Of a stretch of 64,000 nucleotides of DNA, positions 9,235 through 16,555 are shown piece by piece. The stretch covers positions 1 through 64,000 of the forward strand of contig NZ_JASVDS010000010.1 of NCBI RefSeq assembly GCF_030285365.1, in the 5' to 3' direction. This DNA comes from Roseateles subflavus (GTDB lineage: Bacteria > Pseudomonadota > Gammaproteobacteria > Burkholderiales > Burkholderiaceae_C). Positions within the stretch are counted from its first letter, which is position 1. Each line of letters starts with the position of its first letter. Under the pieces are notes generated by a model. The model saw only the letters and a list, made by a program, of their open reading frames with translations. It had not been told where the DNA came from and ran no database searches. The position numbers were made by a program, and so were the translations under genes.

Positions 9235-9687
9235 TCACCTTCGTTGCGGCCGAGAGCCAGGGTTCGGCTTGGTGGGCTTGTACTTCTCGATGAGCGCGGC
9301 GATCTTGACTCCATCCGGATCTTTCCGCCAATGTGCTCGTGTTCGGGCCGTTTGCTGCATCCAGCCAGTAATGTCCGGATCGGCTCCATTTGTGAGGAGT
9401 AGTTCGACCAACTCAGGGTAGTCGCGCAGCGCCGCCAGCGAGAGCGCGGTTTCTCCGATCATGTCTTCGTCGTGGAGGTTCACATTCGCGTGATGCTCCA
9501 GCAGCCACTGGACTAGCTTGTAGTGCTCACCTTCGACGGCATAGTGCAGTGCACTCTTGCCGAGTTCGTCCATCAGGTTGACATCGAACCCCTCCGACGC
9601 GAGGCGCTGAACCAAAGGTAGGTCACCGTCTTGCGCAGCTCGAATGAGTTGCTCAGCTTCGAACCAGTCTTCGCGTATGCGGGGCAT
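9235..9687 (-). CDS. Cassette 11: ankyrin-repeat protein
   Basis: 150 residues with three to four ankyrin-type helices: AAQDGDLPLVQRLASEGFDVN, GKSALHYAVEGEHYKLVQWLLEHHANVN, GETALSLAALRDYPELVELLLTNGADP. There is no signal peptide, so it is cytosolic. Ankyrin repeats mediate protein-protein contacts; the partner is unknown. The gene fills the cassette between two attC sites, reads in the same direction as the other cassettes, and has no promoter of its own that I can see. As the cassette furthest from attI it is expected to be the least expressed from an integron promoter. Confidence 0.85.
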   Translation of the reverse strand: MPRIREDWFEAEQLIRAAQDGDLPLVQRLASEGFDVNLMDELGKSALHYAVEGEHYKLVQWLLEHHANVNLHDEDMIGETALSLAALRDYPELVELLLTNGADPDITGWMQQTARTRAHWRKDPDGVKIAALIEKYKPTKPNPGSRPQRR

Positions 9688-9694
9688 CTGTGAC

Positions 9695-9763
9695 GCCTAA
9701 CGTTGAAGCTGAGCTGCGAGCGGCGGCTTGCCGACGCGAGTCGGCTCGAGCGACTGGTTAGCC
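9695..9763 (-). repeat. attC site of cassette 10 (69 bp)
   Basis: Closes with GTTAGGC on the minus strand; the opposite core reads GGCTAAC, one base off consensus. The interior belongs to the common 69-bp family (GCCGACTCGCGTCGGC stem). Confidence 0.9.
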
Positions 9764-9766
9764 GTC

Positions 9767-10459
9767 TCAGGGCACGATCTTGCCGGCGAGCTCTTCATAT
9801 AGCTTTGCATATGCCTCGAAGTGAGTATGCCCAGCTTGAACAACGGGTTGACCGAAATGGCGCTGGACGCCAGCCAGAAGGAAGTCACCTGGCGCATATC
9901 CCTGAGTGAGCTTGCCGTTCGCCGGCTGAAGAAAGTGCAATGCCGTTGCCTTGAAGTCGGCCCGGCACTTCTCGGAACTGTGCGCAACCCGATTCCTGAT
10001 TGAGCTCGCATGGCTAAGCAGATCGGCCTTCTGCTGCAGCGCCGAGAACGTATGGCTGGAGAAGAAGAAATCAGCGTTGGTTCGCACCCATTTCGTATCC
10101 GTGACCTTCAGGTAGTGCTTGAGGGGGTCGTAGGACGGGTCGCGAGAGAGAAGCTCATAGGCATGGGAAATGTCTTTCGCCAGGCCATACCTTGGAGTGG
10201 GCTTGTACCCATTTTTTGCTTTGGCGCCGGCCACATACCGCACTAACGCCTGTTCCAAAAATTCTTCCCATGCGGCAACTAGTCCCATGAAGGCCAGTTC
10301 AACAACTTGCCGCACGTACTTTGGATGCAAGCCAGCAGGCGCATTTGGATGGACCTGCTGCGGCAGGGCAGAGATCGCGGCCACAAGTCCTCGTGCTGAG
10401 TTGATCTCAGCTATCAGGCTGCGCTTGGTGTGTTCGACTTCCGGTGGCCTTCCCGCCAT
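9767..10459 (-). CDS. Cassette 10: HEPN-like protein with an RxxxxH motif
   Basis: 230 residues, mostly helical, with no export signal. The notable feature is RNRVAH near residue 155 in SSIRNRVAHSSEK, which fits the R-x4-H active site of HEPN-type RNases and is preceded by helices of the right kind (LLSHAS, VELAFMGLVAAWEEFLEQALVRYV). HEPN nucleases occur in toxin-antitoxin and abortive-infection systems. No antitoxin partner shares the cassette. The assignment rests on this motif and the helical pattern only; a profile search against the MAE_28990 and RiboL-PSP HEPN families would decide. Confidence 0.6.
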   Translation of the reverse strand: MAGRPPEVEHTKRSLIAEINSARGLVAAISALPQQVHPNAPAGLHPKYVRQVVELAFMGLVAAWEEFLEQALVRYVAGAKAKNGYKPTPRYGLAKDISHAYELLSRDPSYDPLKHYLKVTDTKWVRTNADFFFSSHTFSALQQKADLLSHASSIRNRVAHSSEKCRADFKATALHFLQPANGKLTQGYAPGDFLLAGVQRHFGQPVVQAGHTHFEAYAKLYEELAGKIVP

Positions 10460-10491
10460 AGCATGAACCTTTCGAATGGTGGAATTGAGAC

Positions 10492-10602
10492 GGGTAACGT
10501 TGAAGATAACCGGCCCACGACGGCATGACGCCGGAGGGCCAGAATGAAATGGGTCCCGGAGACGGCATGCCGTTGCGGGTCCGGTTGAGCGACTGGTTAG
10601 GC
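10492..10602 (-). repeat. attC site of cassette 9 (111-bp family)
   Basis: Minus strand opens GCCTAACC and closes with a GTTACCC core that departs from consensus. The interior is shared with the sites at 11600 and 13514 (GGACCCGCAACGGCA and GCCGTC segments), a second attC family in the same array. Confidence 0.85.
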
Positions 10603-10610
10603 CTCACGAC

Positions 10611-11108
10611 CTACTGCAGATGAATTGCCGAGACAGTGATCTTCTCGACGGTGCCATCAAATGACTGGGACACGGCAAACTCCATGTAGTCAGGTGCATC
10701 GTATTCAAAAGCTAGGCCGCCAGATTTTCGCCCCTCGACGCGCGGCTTCGTCGATAAAACAGATTCGGCTTCACGTCCGTACGGTTCGGGCCAGCCCAGC
10801 CTCGCGAGCCGCTTGGCGATTTTCAGGACTGCCTCGCGAGATGATGGCTTTATGACTCTTCGCTCGGAGGACGATTCGAGCCCGAAGCTTTCGCATCCTC
10901 CGACAATGACGGAAATCCGCCCCAGGTCACTTGAATCCCAGCGAACCAAGCGTTCATCGCCGATGTACTTCGCACCTGCGTGACGGCGCACCAAGGCCTG
11001 TGCTTCGCCGTGAAAGTACTCTTGGTTAAGCAGGCACTCCTCGGCAAGAACCGCCGAACTCATCGATGCGAAGCACAGAATCAGGGCAGCGGAGCAACTG
11101 ACTTTCAT
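10611..11108 (-). CDS. Cassette 9: exported hypothetical protein
   Basis: 165 residues from the ATG at 11108. The longer ATG start at 11153 would lie inside the neighbouring attC and is unlikely. The N terminus MKVSCSAALILCFASMSSAVLA is a clear Sec signal peptide, with cleavage predicted after VLA before EEC. The mature protein has two cysteines and a C-terminal beta-rich part. I recognise no family. Periplasmic or secreted location is inferred from the signal peptide. Confidence 0.7.
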   Translation of the reverse strand: MKVSCSAALILCFASMSSAVLAEECLLNQEYFHGEAQALVRRHAGAKYIGDERLVRWDSSDLGRISVIVGGCESFGLESSSERRVIKPSSREAVLKIAKRLARLGWPEPYGREAESVLSTKPRVEGRKSGGLAFEYDAPDYMEFAVSQSFDGTVEKITVSAIHLQ

Positions 11109-11111
11109 GAG

Positions 11112-11180
11112 ACCTAACGTTCGACGTAAGGGACGTCTTGCGCCTCGGCGCAAGACGTCCCCTTGACGGAGGGGTTAGGT
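11112..11180 (-). repeat. attC site of cassette 8 (69 bp, unique interior)
   Basis: Minus strand opens ACCTAAC and closes GTTAGGT. The interior is a near-perfect stem (GGACGTCTTGCGCC / GGCGCAAGACGTCC) unlike the other sites, so this cassette probably came from another source. Confidence 0.9.
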
Positions 11181-11193
11181 TTCAGGCCGGACA

Positions 11194-11586
11194 CTAATGT
11201 TGCCCTGGCTTTTCGCAACTCTTGGGCTCGGCGATATGGAGCAATACACAGCGACGTGCATCAAGCTCATTGGTCGAACAGTACCTTGAAATGTAAGCCT
11301 GTCTGTAGCTCGTGCAGAACTCTTTGGGATCGCCCTTGGCCCAGGTGACGCAGTCTCCGCTGATTCCGGCGAGAGTCTTCAGGCACTGGTCGGAAGTGCA
11401 GCCGGACTTGAGTGAGGCGATCGTCTTCTCCATGCACTGTTGCTTGGACAGTTCACGCATGTATGTTTCAGTGAGTTCTGCCTGCTTCCAGGGCGACGCC
11501 ACCGAACTCATATCCGGTTGCTGTGCATCGGCGCTTGAAAGAACTAGCAGCCAGAGTACTTGAGCGGAAATTACTATGCGACGCAC
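11194..11586 (-). CDS. Cassette 8: small exported cysteine-rich protein
   Basis: 130 residues. The N terminus MRRIVISAQVLWLLVLSSADA is a Sec signal peptide with cleavage likely after ADA. The mature domain carries eight cysteines (QQCMEK, SGCTSDQCL, GDCVTW, EFCTSY, RYCSTN, RRCVLL, KSCEK), enough for four disulfides, which fits a periplasmic or secreted protein. No family is recognised. Confidence 0.7.
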   Translation of the reverse strand: MRRIVISAQVLWLLVLSSADAQQPDMSSVASPWKQAELTETYMRELSKQQCMEKTIASLKSGCTSDQCLKTLAGISGDCVTWAKGDPKEFCTSYRQAYISRYCSTNELDARRCVLLHIAEPKSCEKPGQH

Positions 11587-11599
11587 GTGCTCTCCTGAA

Positions 11600-11710
11600 A
11601 CCTAACGTTGAAGATAACCGGCCAGCGACGGCATGACGCAGAAGGGGAAGAATGACGTGAGACCCGTAGGTGGGGTGCCGTTGCGGGTCCGGTTGAGCGA
11701 CGGGTTAGGC
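11600..11710 (-). repeat. attC site of cassette 7 (111-bp family)
   Basis: Minus strand opens GCCTAAC and closes GTTAGGT. The interior is nearly the same as in the attC sites of cassettes 9 and 3. Confidence 0.9.
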
Positions 11711-11720
11711 CGCAGGAATT

Positions 11721-12053
11721 TCATGGTCTCGTCCGAGCCATCGCCCGGCAGTAGCTCGCAGCCTCGGCATCCGGGTACCGCCAAGCGACTATGCGACCTG
11801 AGGCCACCGCATCAACCTGCCATCTGCAGTTGCCAGCACTAGAAAGCTCATATTCGAAGGTCTGCACGCTTTCGTTTCTGAAGGTGCGTACCAGGCGGTT
11901 CATTGGCGGATAGCTGACTTCAGATGGCACCCGGCCGATTGCGGCGTCAAGACTCGGACCCAAGTCACGGTAGGAGACGCAGCCAGCGAGACAAGCTGTG
12001 ACGAGAGCAACGCCTAGCAGCGGAGAGGTGGGTCCGTCGAAGGAGCAGTTCAT
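11721..12053 (-). CDS. Cassette 7: small lipoprotein
   Basis: 110 residues. The N terminus ends in the lipobox LAGC (LLGVALVTACLAGCVSY), giving a lipid-anchored mature protein of about 85 residues with two further cysteines. The rest has an SVQTFEYELSSAGNCRW segment resembling small envelope lipoproteins, but I recognise no named family. It is one of three neighbouring cassettes (7, 8, 9) whose products leave the cytoplasm. Confidence 0.7.
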   Translation of the reverse strand: MNCSFDGPTSPLLGVALVTACLAGCVSYRDLGPSLDAAIGRVPSEVSYPPMNRLVRTFRNESVQTFEYELSSAGNCRWQVDAVASGRIVAWRYPDAEAASYCRAMARTRP

Positions 12054-12064
12054 CCTCGGGTGCG

Positions 12065-12133
12065 GCCTAACGTTGAAGCTGAGCCGCGAGCGGCGGCCTG
12101 CCGACGCGAGTCGGCTCGAGCGACTGGTTAGGC
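12065..12133 (-). repeat. attC site of cassette 6 (69-bp family)
   Basis: Minus strand opens GCCTAACC and closes GTTAGGC. The interior is the common family, with one or two base differences from the sites at 13224 and 14083. Confidence 0.92.
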
Positions 12134-12847
12134 CTACGCTTGCACATGAGCAAGATCCGACCTCCGAACAGGCACGTTGAGTCCGTACTTGGCACTAACG
12201 TCAGCGACTAGGTCAACGTACCAATCCTGTGCTTCTGGCGCAACGATTACCTCGCGCACGAAAGACTTTAGATTTGGAATCGGCAATCGAACGCCCTCAG
12301 GCGTGTCTTGCCAATTCCCGCGATGCCGAGACGCAATCACGCGCAGTTCCTGTTCAAACGCGTACGCTGTGTGCTTGTACTGGAGCATGTCGGTGTAGTG
12401 ACCCACGATCATGTCCGGGTCCGACATATGGTCAATGTACTTGACTTGGTAGATGTAGGCTGGGTCTGGCCAATCGATCGATGCCATGGCCAATTGTTCG
12501 ACCGTAGTAACCACCGCAATAGACGCAGACGCACCTCCATAAAGTTGCCAAAGCGCCATGTTGTCCGCCTTACCCATGGTCCAACAGGAAACAAGAGCGC
12601 CTACCCTGGACCGAAGCTGAAATTGCTCTGCAGTCTCAATGTCAGGATGCTCGCTTCGCCCTTCATTCATGGCGCGGCGAATCGACGGCGTGAGTGCGCC
12701 TTCAAGGCGATCCGGAAATCGGTCAGCCCTTCGCAGGTATAGCGAGTTTCCCCGGAGCAGATCCAGGTACTTGGTCAGGTCGAGATGACGCCTCACCACC
12801 TGGGCAAGGTCCAAACCCGGAGTTGCAGTGACGTGATCCATGTACAA
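12134..12847 (-). CDS. Cassette 6: DUF2971-like protein
   Basis: 237 residues. The order of features resembles DUF2971 proteins: an N-terminal LYLRRADRFPDRLEGA segment, then SCWTMGKADNMALWQLYGG followed by a hydrophobic strand, then YKHTAYAFEQELRVIA. In that family the W-x-x-Y and E-x-E-x-R elements recur; the function is not established, and members often lie near defence or phage genes. No signal peptide. The TAG stop abuts the attC core. A second ATG lies two codons inside. Family assignment is by motif memory and moderately certain. Confidence 0.65.
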   Translation of the reverse strand: MYMDHVTATPGLDLAQVVRRHLDLTKYLDLLRGNSLYLRRADRFPDRLEGALTPSIRRAMNEGRSEHPDIETAEQFQLRSRVGALVSCWTMGKADNMALWQLYGGASASIAVVTTVEQLAMASIDWPDPAYIYQVKYIDHMSDPDMIVGHYTDMLQYKHTAYAFEQELRVIASRHRGNWQDTPEGVRLPIPNLKSFVREVIVAPEAQDWYVDLVADVSAKYGLNVPVRRSDLAHVQA

Positions 12848-12851
12848 GTAG

Positions 12852-12920
12852 GCCTAACGTTGGAATTCAGCCGACCAGCCAGCGAAGCTGGCGCAGGTCG
12901 GCTGCAATGAGAGGTTAGAC
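12852..12920 (-). repeat. attC site of cassette 5 (69 bp, unique interior)
   Basis: Minus strand opens GTCTAAC and closes GTTAGGC. The interior stem uses GCCGACC / GGTCGGC with a GCCAGCTTCGCTGGC cap, different from both major attC families here. Confidence 0.9.
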
Positions 12921-13217
12921 ATCGCCACGACCTTTCGGCGGAATGAGCAGCCAATCCATAAGCAGACGTTTCGGCGGTTTGTTATGGAAGCGAACACACA
13001 CGTCTCCGCCGTCCGGATGCGGGCAAAACGAGTATCCGTTCCGCATGAATTCTTTGATCTCCCCGTCGCTCACCCATACAGCATCAGGTTGCGGCGGGAT
13101 AAAGCCCGAGTCAACGGTGGTCGCATTGATCGGAGGCCGTGAGATGTACTCAGGCTTCTCAACTTCCAAGTCTGGCTGATGCGAACGAGAAAACAGGGCT
13201 TTGATCCGTTGGTACAT
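12915..13217 (-). CDS. Cassette 5: hypothetical protein
   Basis: 100 residues with no signal peptide and no recognised family. The N terminus is basic (MYQRIKALFSRSHQP), the middle proline-rich (SRPPINATTV, FIPPQPDAVW), and the end contains SFCPHPDGGDVCVRFHNKPP. The TAA stop is formed by the attC core itself, a common arrangement in compact cassettes. Confidence 0.6.
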   Translation of the reverse strand: MYQRIKALFSRSHQPDLEVEKPEYISRPPINATTVDSGFIPPQPDAVWVSDGEIKEFMRNGYSFCPHPDGGDVCVRFHNKPPKRLLMDWLLIPPKGRGDV

Positions 13218-13223
13218 AGCGCT

Positions 13224-13292
13224 GTCTAACGTTGAAGCTGAGCCGCGAGCGGCGGCTTGCCGACGCGAGTCGGCTCGAGCGACTGGTTAGGC
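13224..13292 (-). repeat. attC site of cassette 4 (69-bp family)
   Basis: Minus strand opens GCCTAAC and closes GTTAGAC. The interior is identical to the site at 14083, as part of a duplicated cassette. Confidence 0.92.
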
Positions 13293-13314
13293 CGATCGCT
13301 GCAATAGAAAGTGT

Positions 13315-13509
13315 TCACTGCGCAAGCCTTTCATCGACTTTCCCCAGAAGCTCGTCCAGCCGCTGGGCAAGGCCACAAATGCAAACGCGGCGCTGCTCTT
13401 CCCAGGCGTTCGCATCAATTCCTGGGCAGTCCGGATCGTGCTCTGCGTAGGTAAGGATGAAGCGCCTGAGTTCGACGGTGAGCGGATCGATATCCATGGG
13501 CCTTCCCAT
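13315..13509 (-). CDS. Cassette 4: small hypothetical protein, copy A
   Basis: 64 residues: an N-terminal MGRPMDIDPLTVELRRFIL helix, a CPGIDANAWEEQRRVCIC segment with three cysteines, and a C-terminal helix. No signal peptide and no family recognised. The gene and its attC repeat exactly 859 bp away at 14174-14368, so one copy arose by recent re-insertion or duplication. Identity across the coding part implies the second copy is young. Confidence 0.6.
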   Translation of the reverse strand: MGRPMDIDPLTVELRRFILTYAEHDPDCPGIDANAWEEQRRVCICGLAQRLDELLGKVDERLAQ

Positions 13510-13513
13510 TGCG

Positions 13514-13624
13514 GCCTAACGTTTGAGCTAACCGGCCCGCGACGGCAGGACGCCGCAGGGCCAGAATGAAATGAGGTCCGAGGGCGGCATGCCGTTGCGG
13601 GTCCGGTTGAGCGAATGGTTAGGC
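13514..13624 (-). repeat. attC site of cassette 3 (111-bp family)
   Basis: Minus strand opens GCCTAAC and closes GTTAGGC. The interior is shared with the sites at 10492 and 11600. Confidence 0.92.
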
Positions 13625-14074
13625 CGCACGCGAGGCAGACTCACGAATGGCAGCCAGAAACTCACTGCTGGCTACTTCGACCGCTGCGCCACTAGCGCGA
13701 AAGTCTTCTAGTTTGTGCATCAGGCCTCCGACTGAGGAGGGGGAGAAAGACCAGCCTTCGACACTCGACCAACCTTGAATGACCGAAAACCCGTTCGACG
13801 TGGCTGTGCAGCGCAACCAGCCCGTACATTGGTCTGAGAGGTCAAACGGCAGATTTGCAGTCTCGCCGACCTTGAGGCTGCAGACTGCTTCAAGCCACTG
13901 CTCGTGAAGCCGCAAAAGAACTGTTCGAATTTTTTGCTCGTCTTCGACATCTGGAAGAAGCGCGCTGTCGATTGCGAGGTAATACGAGTCGCATATCCAC
14001 TCTTGCCCGGCGAAGCGCAGCACGATGTCTTGGTGCCCGGTCGTGTTGTCGTGGAAGGTAAGGCTGAGATCCAC
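13619..14074 (-). CDS. Cassette 3: hypothetical protein
   Basis: 151 residues, no export signal. The first half is beta-rich (LSLTFHDNTTGHQDIVLRFAGQEWICDSYY) and the C terminus is helical. The TAA stop lies in the attC core. I do not recognise the family. It separates the two copies of the duplicated cassette. Confidence 0.6.
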   Translation of the reverse strand: MDLSLTFHDNTTGHQDIVLRFAGQEWICDSYYLAIDSALLPDVEDEQKIRTVLLRLHEQWLEAVCSLKVGETANLPFDLSDQCTGWLRCTATSNGFSVIQGWSSVEGWSFSPSSVGGLMHKLEDFRASGAAVEVASSEFLAAIRESASRAA

Positions 14075-14082
14075 TTTGTGAG

Positions 14083-14151
14083 GCCTAACGTTGAAGCTGA
14101 GCCGCGAGCGGCGGCTTGCCGACGCGAGTCGGCTCGAGCGACTGGTTAGGC
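14083..14151 (-). repeat. attC site of cassette 2 (69-bp family)
   Basis: Minus strand opens GCCTAAC and closes GTTAGGC. The interior matches that of cassette 4. Confidence 0.93.
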
Positions 14152-14173
14152 CGATCGCTGCAATAGAAAGTGT

Positions 14174-14368
14174 TCACTGCGCAAGCCTTTCATCGACTTT
14201 CCCCAGAAGCTCGTCCAGCCGCTGGGCAAGGCCACAAATGCAAACGCGGCGCTGCTCTTCCCAGGCGTTCGCATCAATTCCTGGGCAGTCCGGATCGTGC
14301 TCTGCGTAGGTAAGGATGAAGCGCCTGAGTTCGACGGTGAGCGGATCGATATCCATGGGCCTTCCCAT
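14174..14368 (-). CDS. Cassette 2: small hypothetical protein, copy B
   Basis: 64 residues, the same amino-acid sequence as cassette 4, 859 bp away, including the flanking 5' and 3' non-coding bases up to the core boxes. Function unknown. This copy is one place from attI and should be the better expressed of the two if an integron promoter reads the array. Confidence 0.6.
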   Translation of the reverse strand: MGRPMDIDPLTVELRRFILTYAEHDPDCPGIDANAWEEQRRVCICGLAQRLDELLGKVDERLAQ

Positions 14369-14372
14369 TGCG

Positions 14373-14441
14373 GCCTAACGTTGAAGCTGAGCTGCGAGCG
14401 GCGGCTTGCCGGCGCGAGTCGGCTCGAGCGACTGGTTAGGC
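14373..14441 (-). repeat. attC site of cassette 1 (69-bp family)
   Basis: Minus strand opens GCCTAAC and closes GTTAGGC, with a common-family interior carrying small changes (CGCCGGC in place of CGTCGGC). Confidence 0.92.
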
Positions 14442-14492
14442 AACTTCGGTTGAATGAAGAGCCAACTTACATTGCCTAAGAGAATTGGAGTC

Positions 14493-14795
14493 CTAGCGTC
14501 TTCCACCGCTCGCTCCAAAGTAGGTTGTCACGACGACGTCGCATGCCAGCAAAAGCTTGTAGTCATCGGAATCCACCACATGCCGATAGTGACTCTCGGT
14601 GTCTGTCTGTTCGCCGTAGGGCGCCAGTTCGTGACCGACCTGATTCAGTTCTGCGGCCACGCGGCTCATGATCTCTCGCACAGCAGGGCCAAGTTCGGCT
14701 TCTACTGCCGCCTGCAGCCTGCGCGCCAGCTCAGCTTTGAACGTATCGCTTGAGGTCCGCTCAAAGGCTTCGATGGAATAGGGCGCCGTGTCCAT
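14493..14795 (-). CDS. Cassette 1 (next to attI): hypothetical protein
   Basis: 100 residues, mainly helical, with ELARRLQAAVEAELGPAVREIMSRVAAELNQVGHEL as the central helix and a C-terminal YKLLLACDVVVTTYFG strand. No signal peptide and no family recognised. Being the attI-proximal cassette it is the most recent insertion and the one best placed for expression. Confidence 0.6.
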   Translation of the reverse strand: MDTAPYSIEAFERTSSDTFKAELARRLQAAVEAELGPAVREIMSRVAAELNQVGHELAPYGEQTDTESHYRHVVDSDDYKLLLACDVVVTTYFGASGGRR

Positions 14796-14843
14796 AGTTC
14801 TCGTGTTCCGATCTAGCAGGTACCAGCCGCGGGCCGTTGATTT

Positions 14844-14905
14844 TCCTAACTAGGTTGTAGGGCGACAGTTCTGCTGGATAACACCGAAGCCTGTCTGCAT
14901 AGCAT
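14844..14905 (-). other. Integron attI site
   Basis: The core on the minus strand reads GTTAGGA at 14850-14844, where the array begins. Upstream of it (minus strand) is CTGTCGCCCTACAACCTA. This aligns with the class 1 attI1 segment GCAGTCGCCCTAAAACAAAG next to its core, and the more distal GGTGTTATCCAGCAG resembles attI1 GATGTTACGCAGCAG. Its place between the first cassette and intI is as expected. Confidence 0.8.
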
Positions 14906-14959
14906 CGGACACATCACCGGCCTGCAGACCGCGCCATTGCTTGATTTCTTGCATATCAG

Positions 14960-14975
14960 CTGTTAATTTATACAG
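14960..14975. promoter_or_regulatory. LexA (SOS) box in the intI promoter
   Basis: CTGTTAATTTATACAG fits the proteobacterial LexA consensus CTGT-N8-ACAG exactly. It lies 107 bp upstream of the intI start, with AT-rich bases suited to a -10 element. LexA repression of integrase genes is known for several integrons, so SOS induction of cassette shuffling is likely here. Confidence 0.85.
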
Positions 14976-15082
14976 CACTAACGGCCGACAAATCCGGCAC
15001 AACGTCAGTTTCGTCGAAGAGCGCTCGCCTCGGGCCCTCTAGCCGAAGGCTTGTCGCCCAGAAGGGTGGATTGGAGGCAAGG

Positions 15083-16174
15083 ATGCCGGGCTCGTCAATC
15101 GCACCTGAGAGGGTACCGCCGCCAGTGCCCGCCGCCGACTTGCCTCCCCTGCGGTCCAAGCGGCTCCTGGATCAGTTGCGCGAGCGCATTCGCTTCCTGC
15201 ACTACAGCCTGCGCACGGAAGAGGCCTATGTGTACTGGTGTCGGGCGTTCATCCGTTTTCACCGGCTGCAGCATCCGAAGGACTTGGGCGCCGAGGCCGT
15301 CGAAGCGTTCTTGAGCTGGCTGGCTGACGAACGACGAGTGGCTTCTTCGACCCATCGCCAGGCGCTATCGGCCTTGCTGTTCTTGTACGGCAAGGTGCTG
15401 GGTGTGAATCTGCCCTGGATGCAGGAAATCGGTCGACCGCGCAGCCAGCGCCGGATTCCCGTCGTGCTGACCCGAGAGGAACTGGGCCGGGTGTTCGCCA
15501 TGATGCAGGGTGAGCATGCACTGTTGGCGCAGTTGCTCTATGGCACGGGACTTCGAATCGCCGAGGCGCTTCAGCTCAGGGTCAAGGACCTGGACATCTC
15601 GCACCGCGCCCTCATCGTAAGGCACGGCAAAGGGGGCAAAGATCGCGTGCTTATGCTGCCGGAGGCCTTGCAGATCCCGCTCAAGGTGCAGTTGCAGCGC
15701 GCCCACGTGCTCTGGTCCGCTGACCAAGCTGCAGGCAAAGGCGGCGTCGAGATGCCGGATGCGCTAGAGCGCAAGTACCCACGTGCCGGGGCCTCGTGGG
15801 CGTGGTTCTGGGTGTTTCCGCAGGATCATCATTCGGTGGATCCTCGCTCGGGTGTCGTGCGCCGGCACCATCTCTACGACCAAACCTTTCAGCGGGCCTT
15901 CAAGCGGGCGATCCAAGGAGCTGACATCCACAAGCCGGCAACGCCGCACACGCTACGGCATTCGTTCGCTACGCACCTGCTGCAGGATGGCTATGACATT
16001 CGGACGGTACAGGATCTCCTGGGCCATGCCGACGTCGCCACCACCATGATCTACACGCATGTGCTCAAGGTCGGCGGAGGGGCGGTGCGCAGTCCCATGG
16101 ACGCACTGGCGGCACAGTCGGGCGCGCAACTGCACGCGGCCGTGGAGAGCCACCAGAGAGCAGTCGCTCGTTAA
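15083..16174 (+). CDS. intI: Integron integrase (tyrosine recombinase)
   Basis: 363 residues from the ATG at 15083, chosen because GGAGG sits 5 nt upstream; a TTG at 15071 is in frame but less likely. The sequence follows IntI1 closely along its length ([69 protein letters not shown]). The last two segments cover the IntI-specific insertion that lets the enzyme bind folded attC. Catalytic residues are present: Arg158 in [10 protein letters not shown], His289 and Arg292 in HTLRHSF, His315 in LGHADV, Tyr324 in MIYTH. It cuts attI and the bottom strand of attC to insert or excise cassettes. The gene points away from the array, as usual. Confidence 0.97.
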   Translation: MPGSSIAPERVPPPVPAADLPPLRSKRLLDQLRERIRFLHYSLRTEEAYVYWCRAFIRFHRLQHPKDLGAEAVEAFLSWLADERRVASSTHRQALSALLFLYGKVLGVNLPWMQEIGRPRSQRRIPVVLTREELGRVFAMMQGEHALLAQLLYGTGLRIAEALQLRVKDLDISHRALIVRHGKGGKDRVLMLPEALQIPLKVQLQRAHVLWSADQAAGKGGVEMPDALERKYPRAGASWAWFWVFPQDHHSVDPRSGVVRRHHLYDQTFQRAFKRAIQGADIHKPATPHTLRHSFATHLLQDGYDIRTVQDLLGHADVATTMIYTHVLKVGGGAVRSPMDALAAQSGAQLHAAVESHQRAVAR

Positions 16175-16555
16175 TGACTGCTAGCAGCCTGAAGCTGCCA
16201 TTGGCACTTGCATGGCTGCTGCGCAGCGGGTGCCGTCGTCGACGGGCAGCAAATGAGGTCACGCTGTTTGGCATGAAGCAGTCGCCGACACACCCGCAGC
16301 TATAGAAGGCGCCAGCGACTGATGCCGAGGTCGCTGCGGTCGTTAGCCAGCGAGCCCACAGCGATATGCAAGTGCCGCCTTGTCGATCGCCATCTGTTCA
16401 AGGAGCGCAAGACCGACCGGCTTCAGCCGTCTCGATGCTTGGATGGCCTGTGCCGGTCTGAAAGTGTTCGTTCTACTGCCTCGCAGCTCCGGGCAAAGCC
16501 ACACCGCGCGTATTCGCCTGCGCCTAACATCAAGAGAAATTAGGGAGGGAAGGCG
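16175..16555. other. Gap between intI and the ATPase gene
   Basis: No convincing gene. A short minus-strand frame (16343-16570) contains RLKPVGLALLEQMAIDKAA, which may be a relic, but it lacks a ribosome site. The last bases hold AGGGAGGGAAGGCG, the ribosome-binding site of the next gene. No attC or transposon end was recognised. Confidence 0.4.

Noticed and set aside
14796-16174. Clinical class 1 integron
   Set aside because: The integrase and attI resemble class 1, but there is no qacE/sul 3' segment and no resistance cassette.
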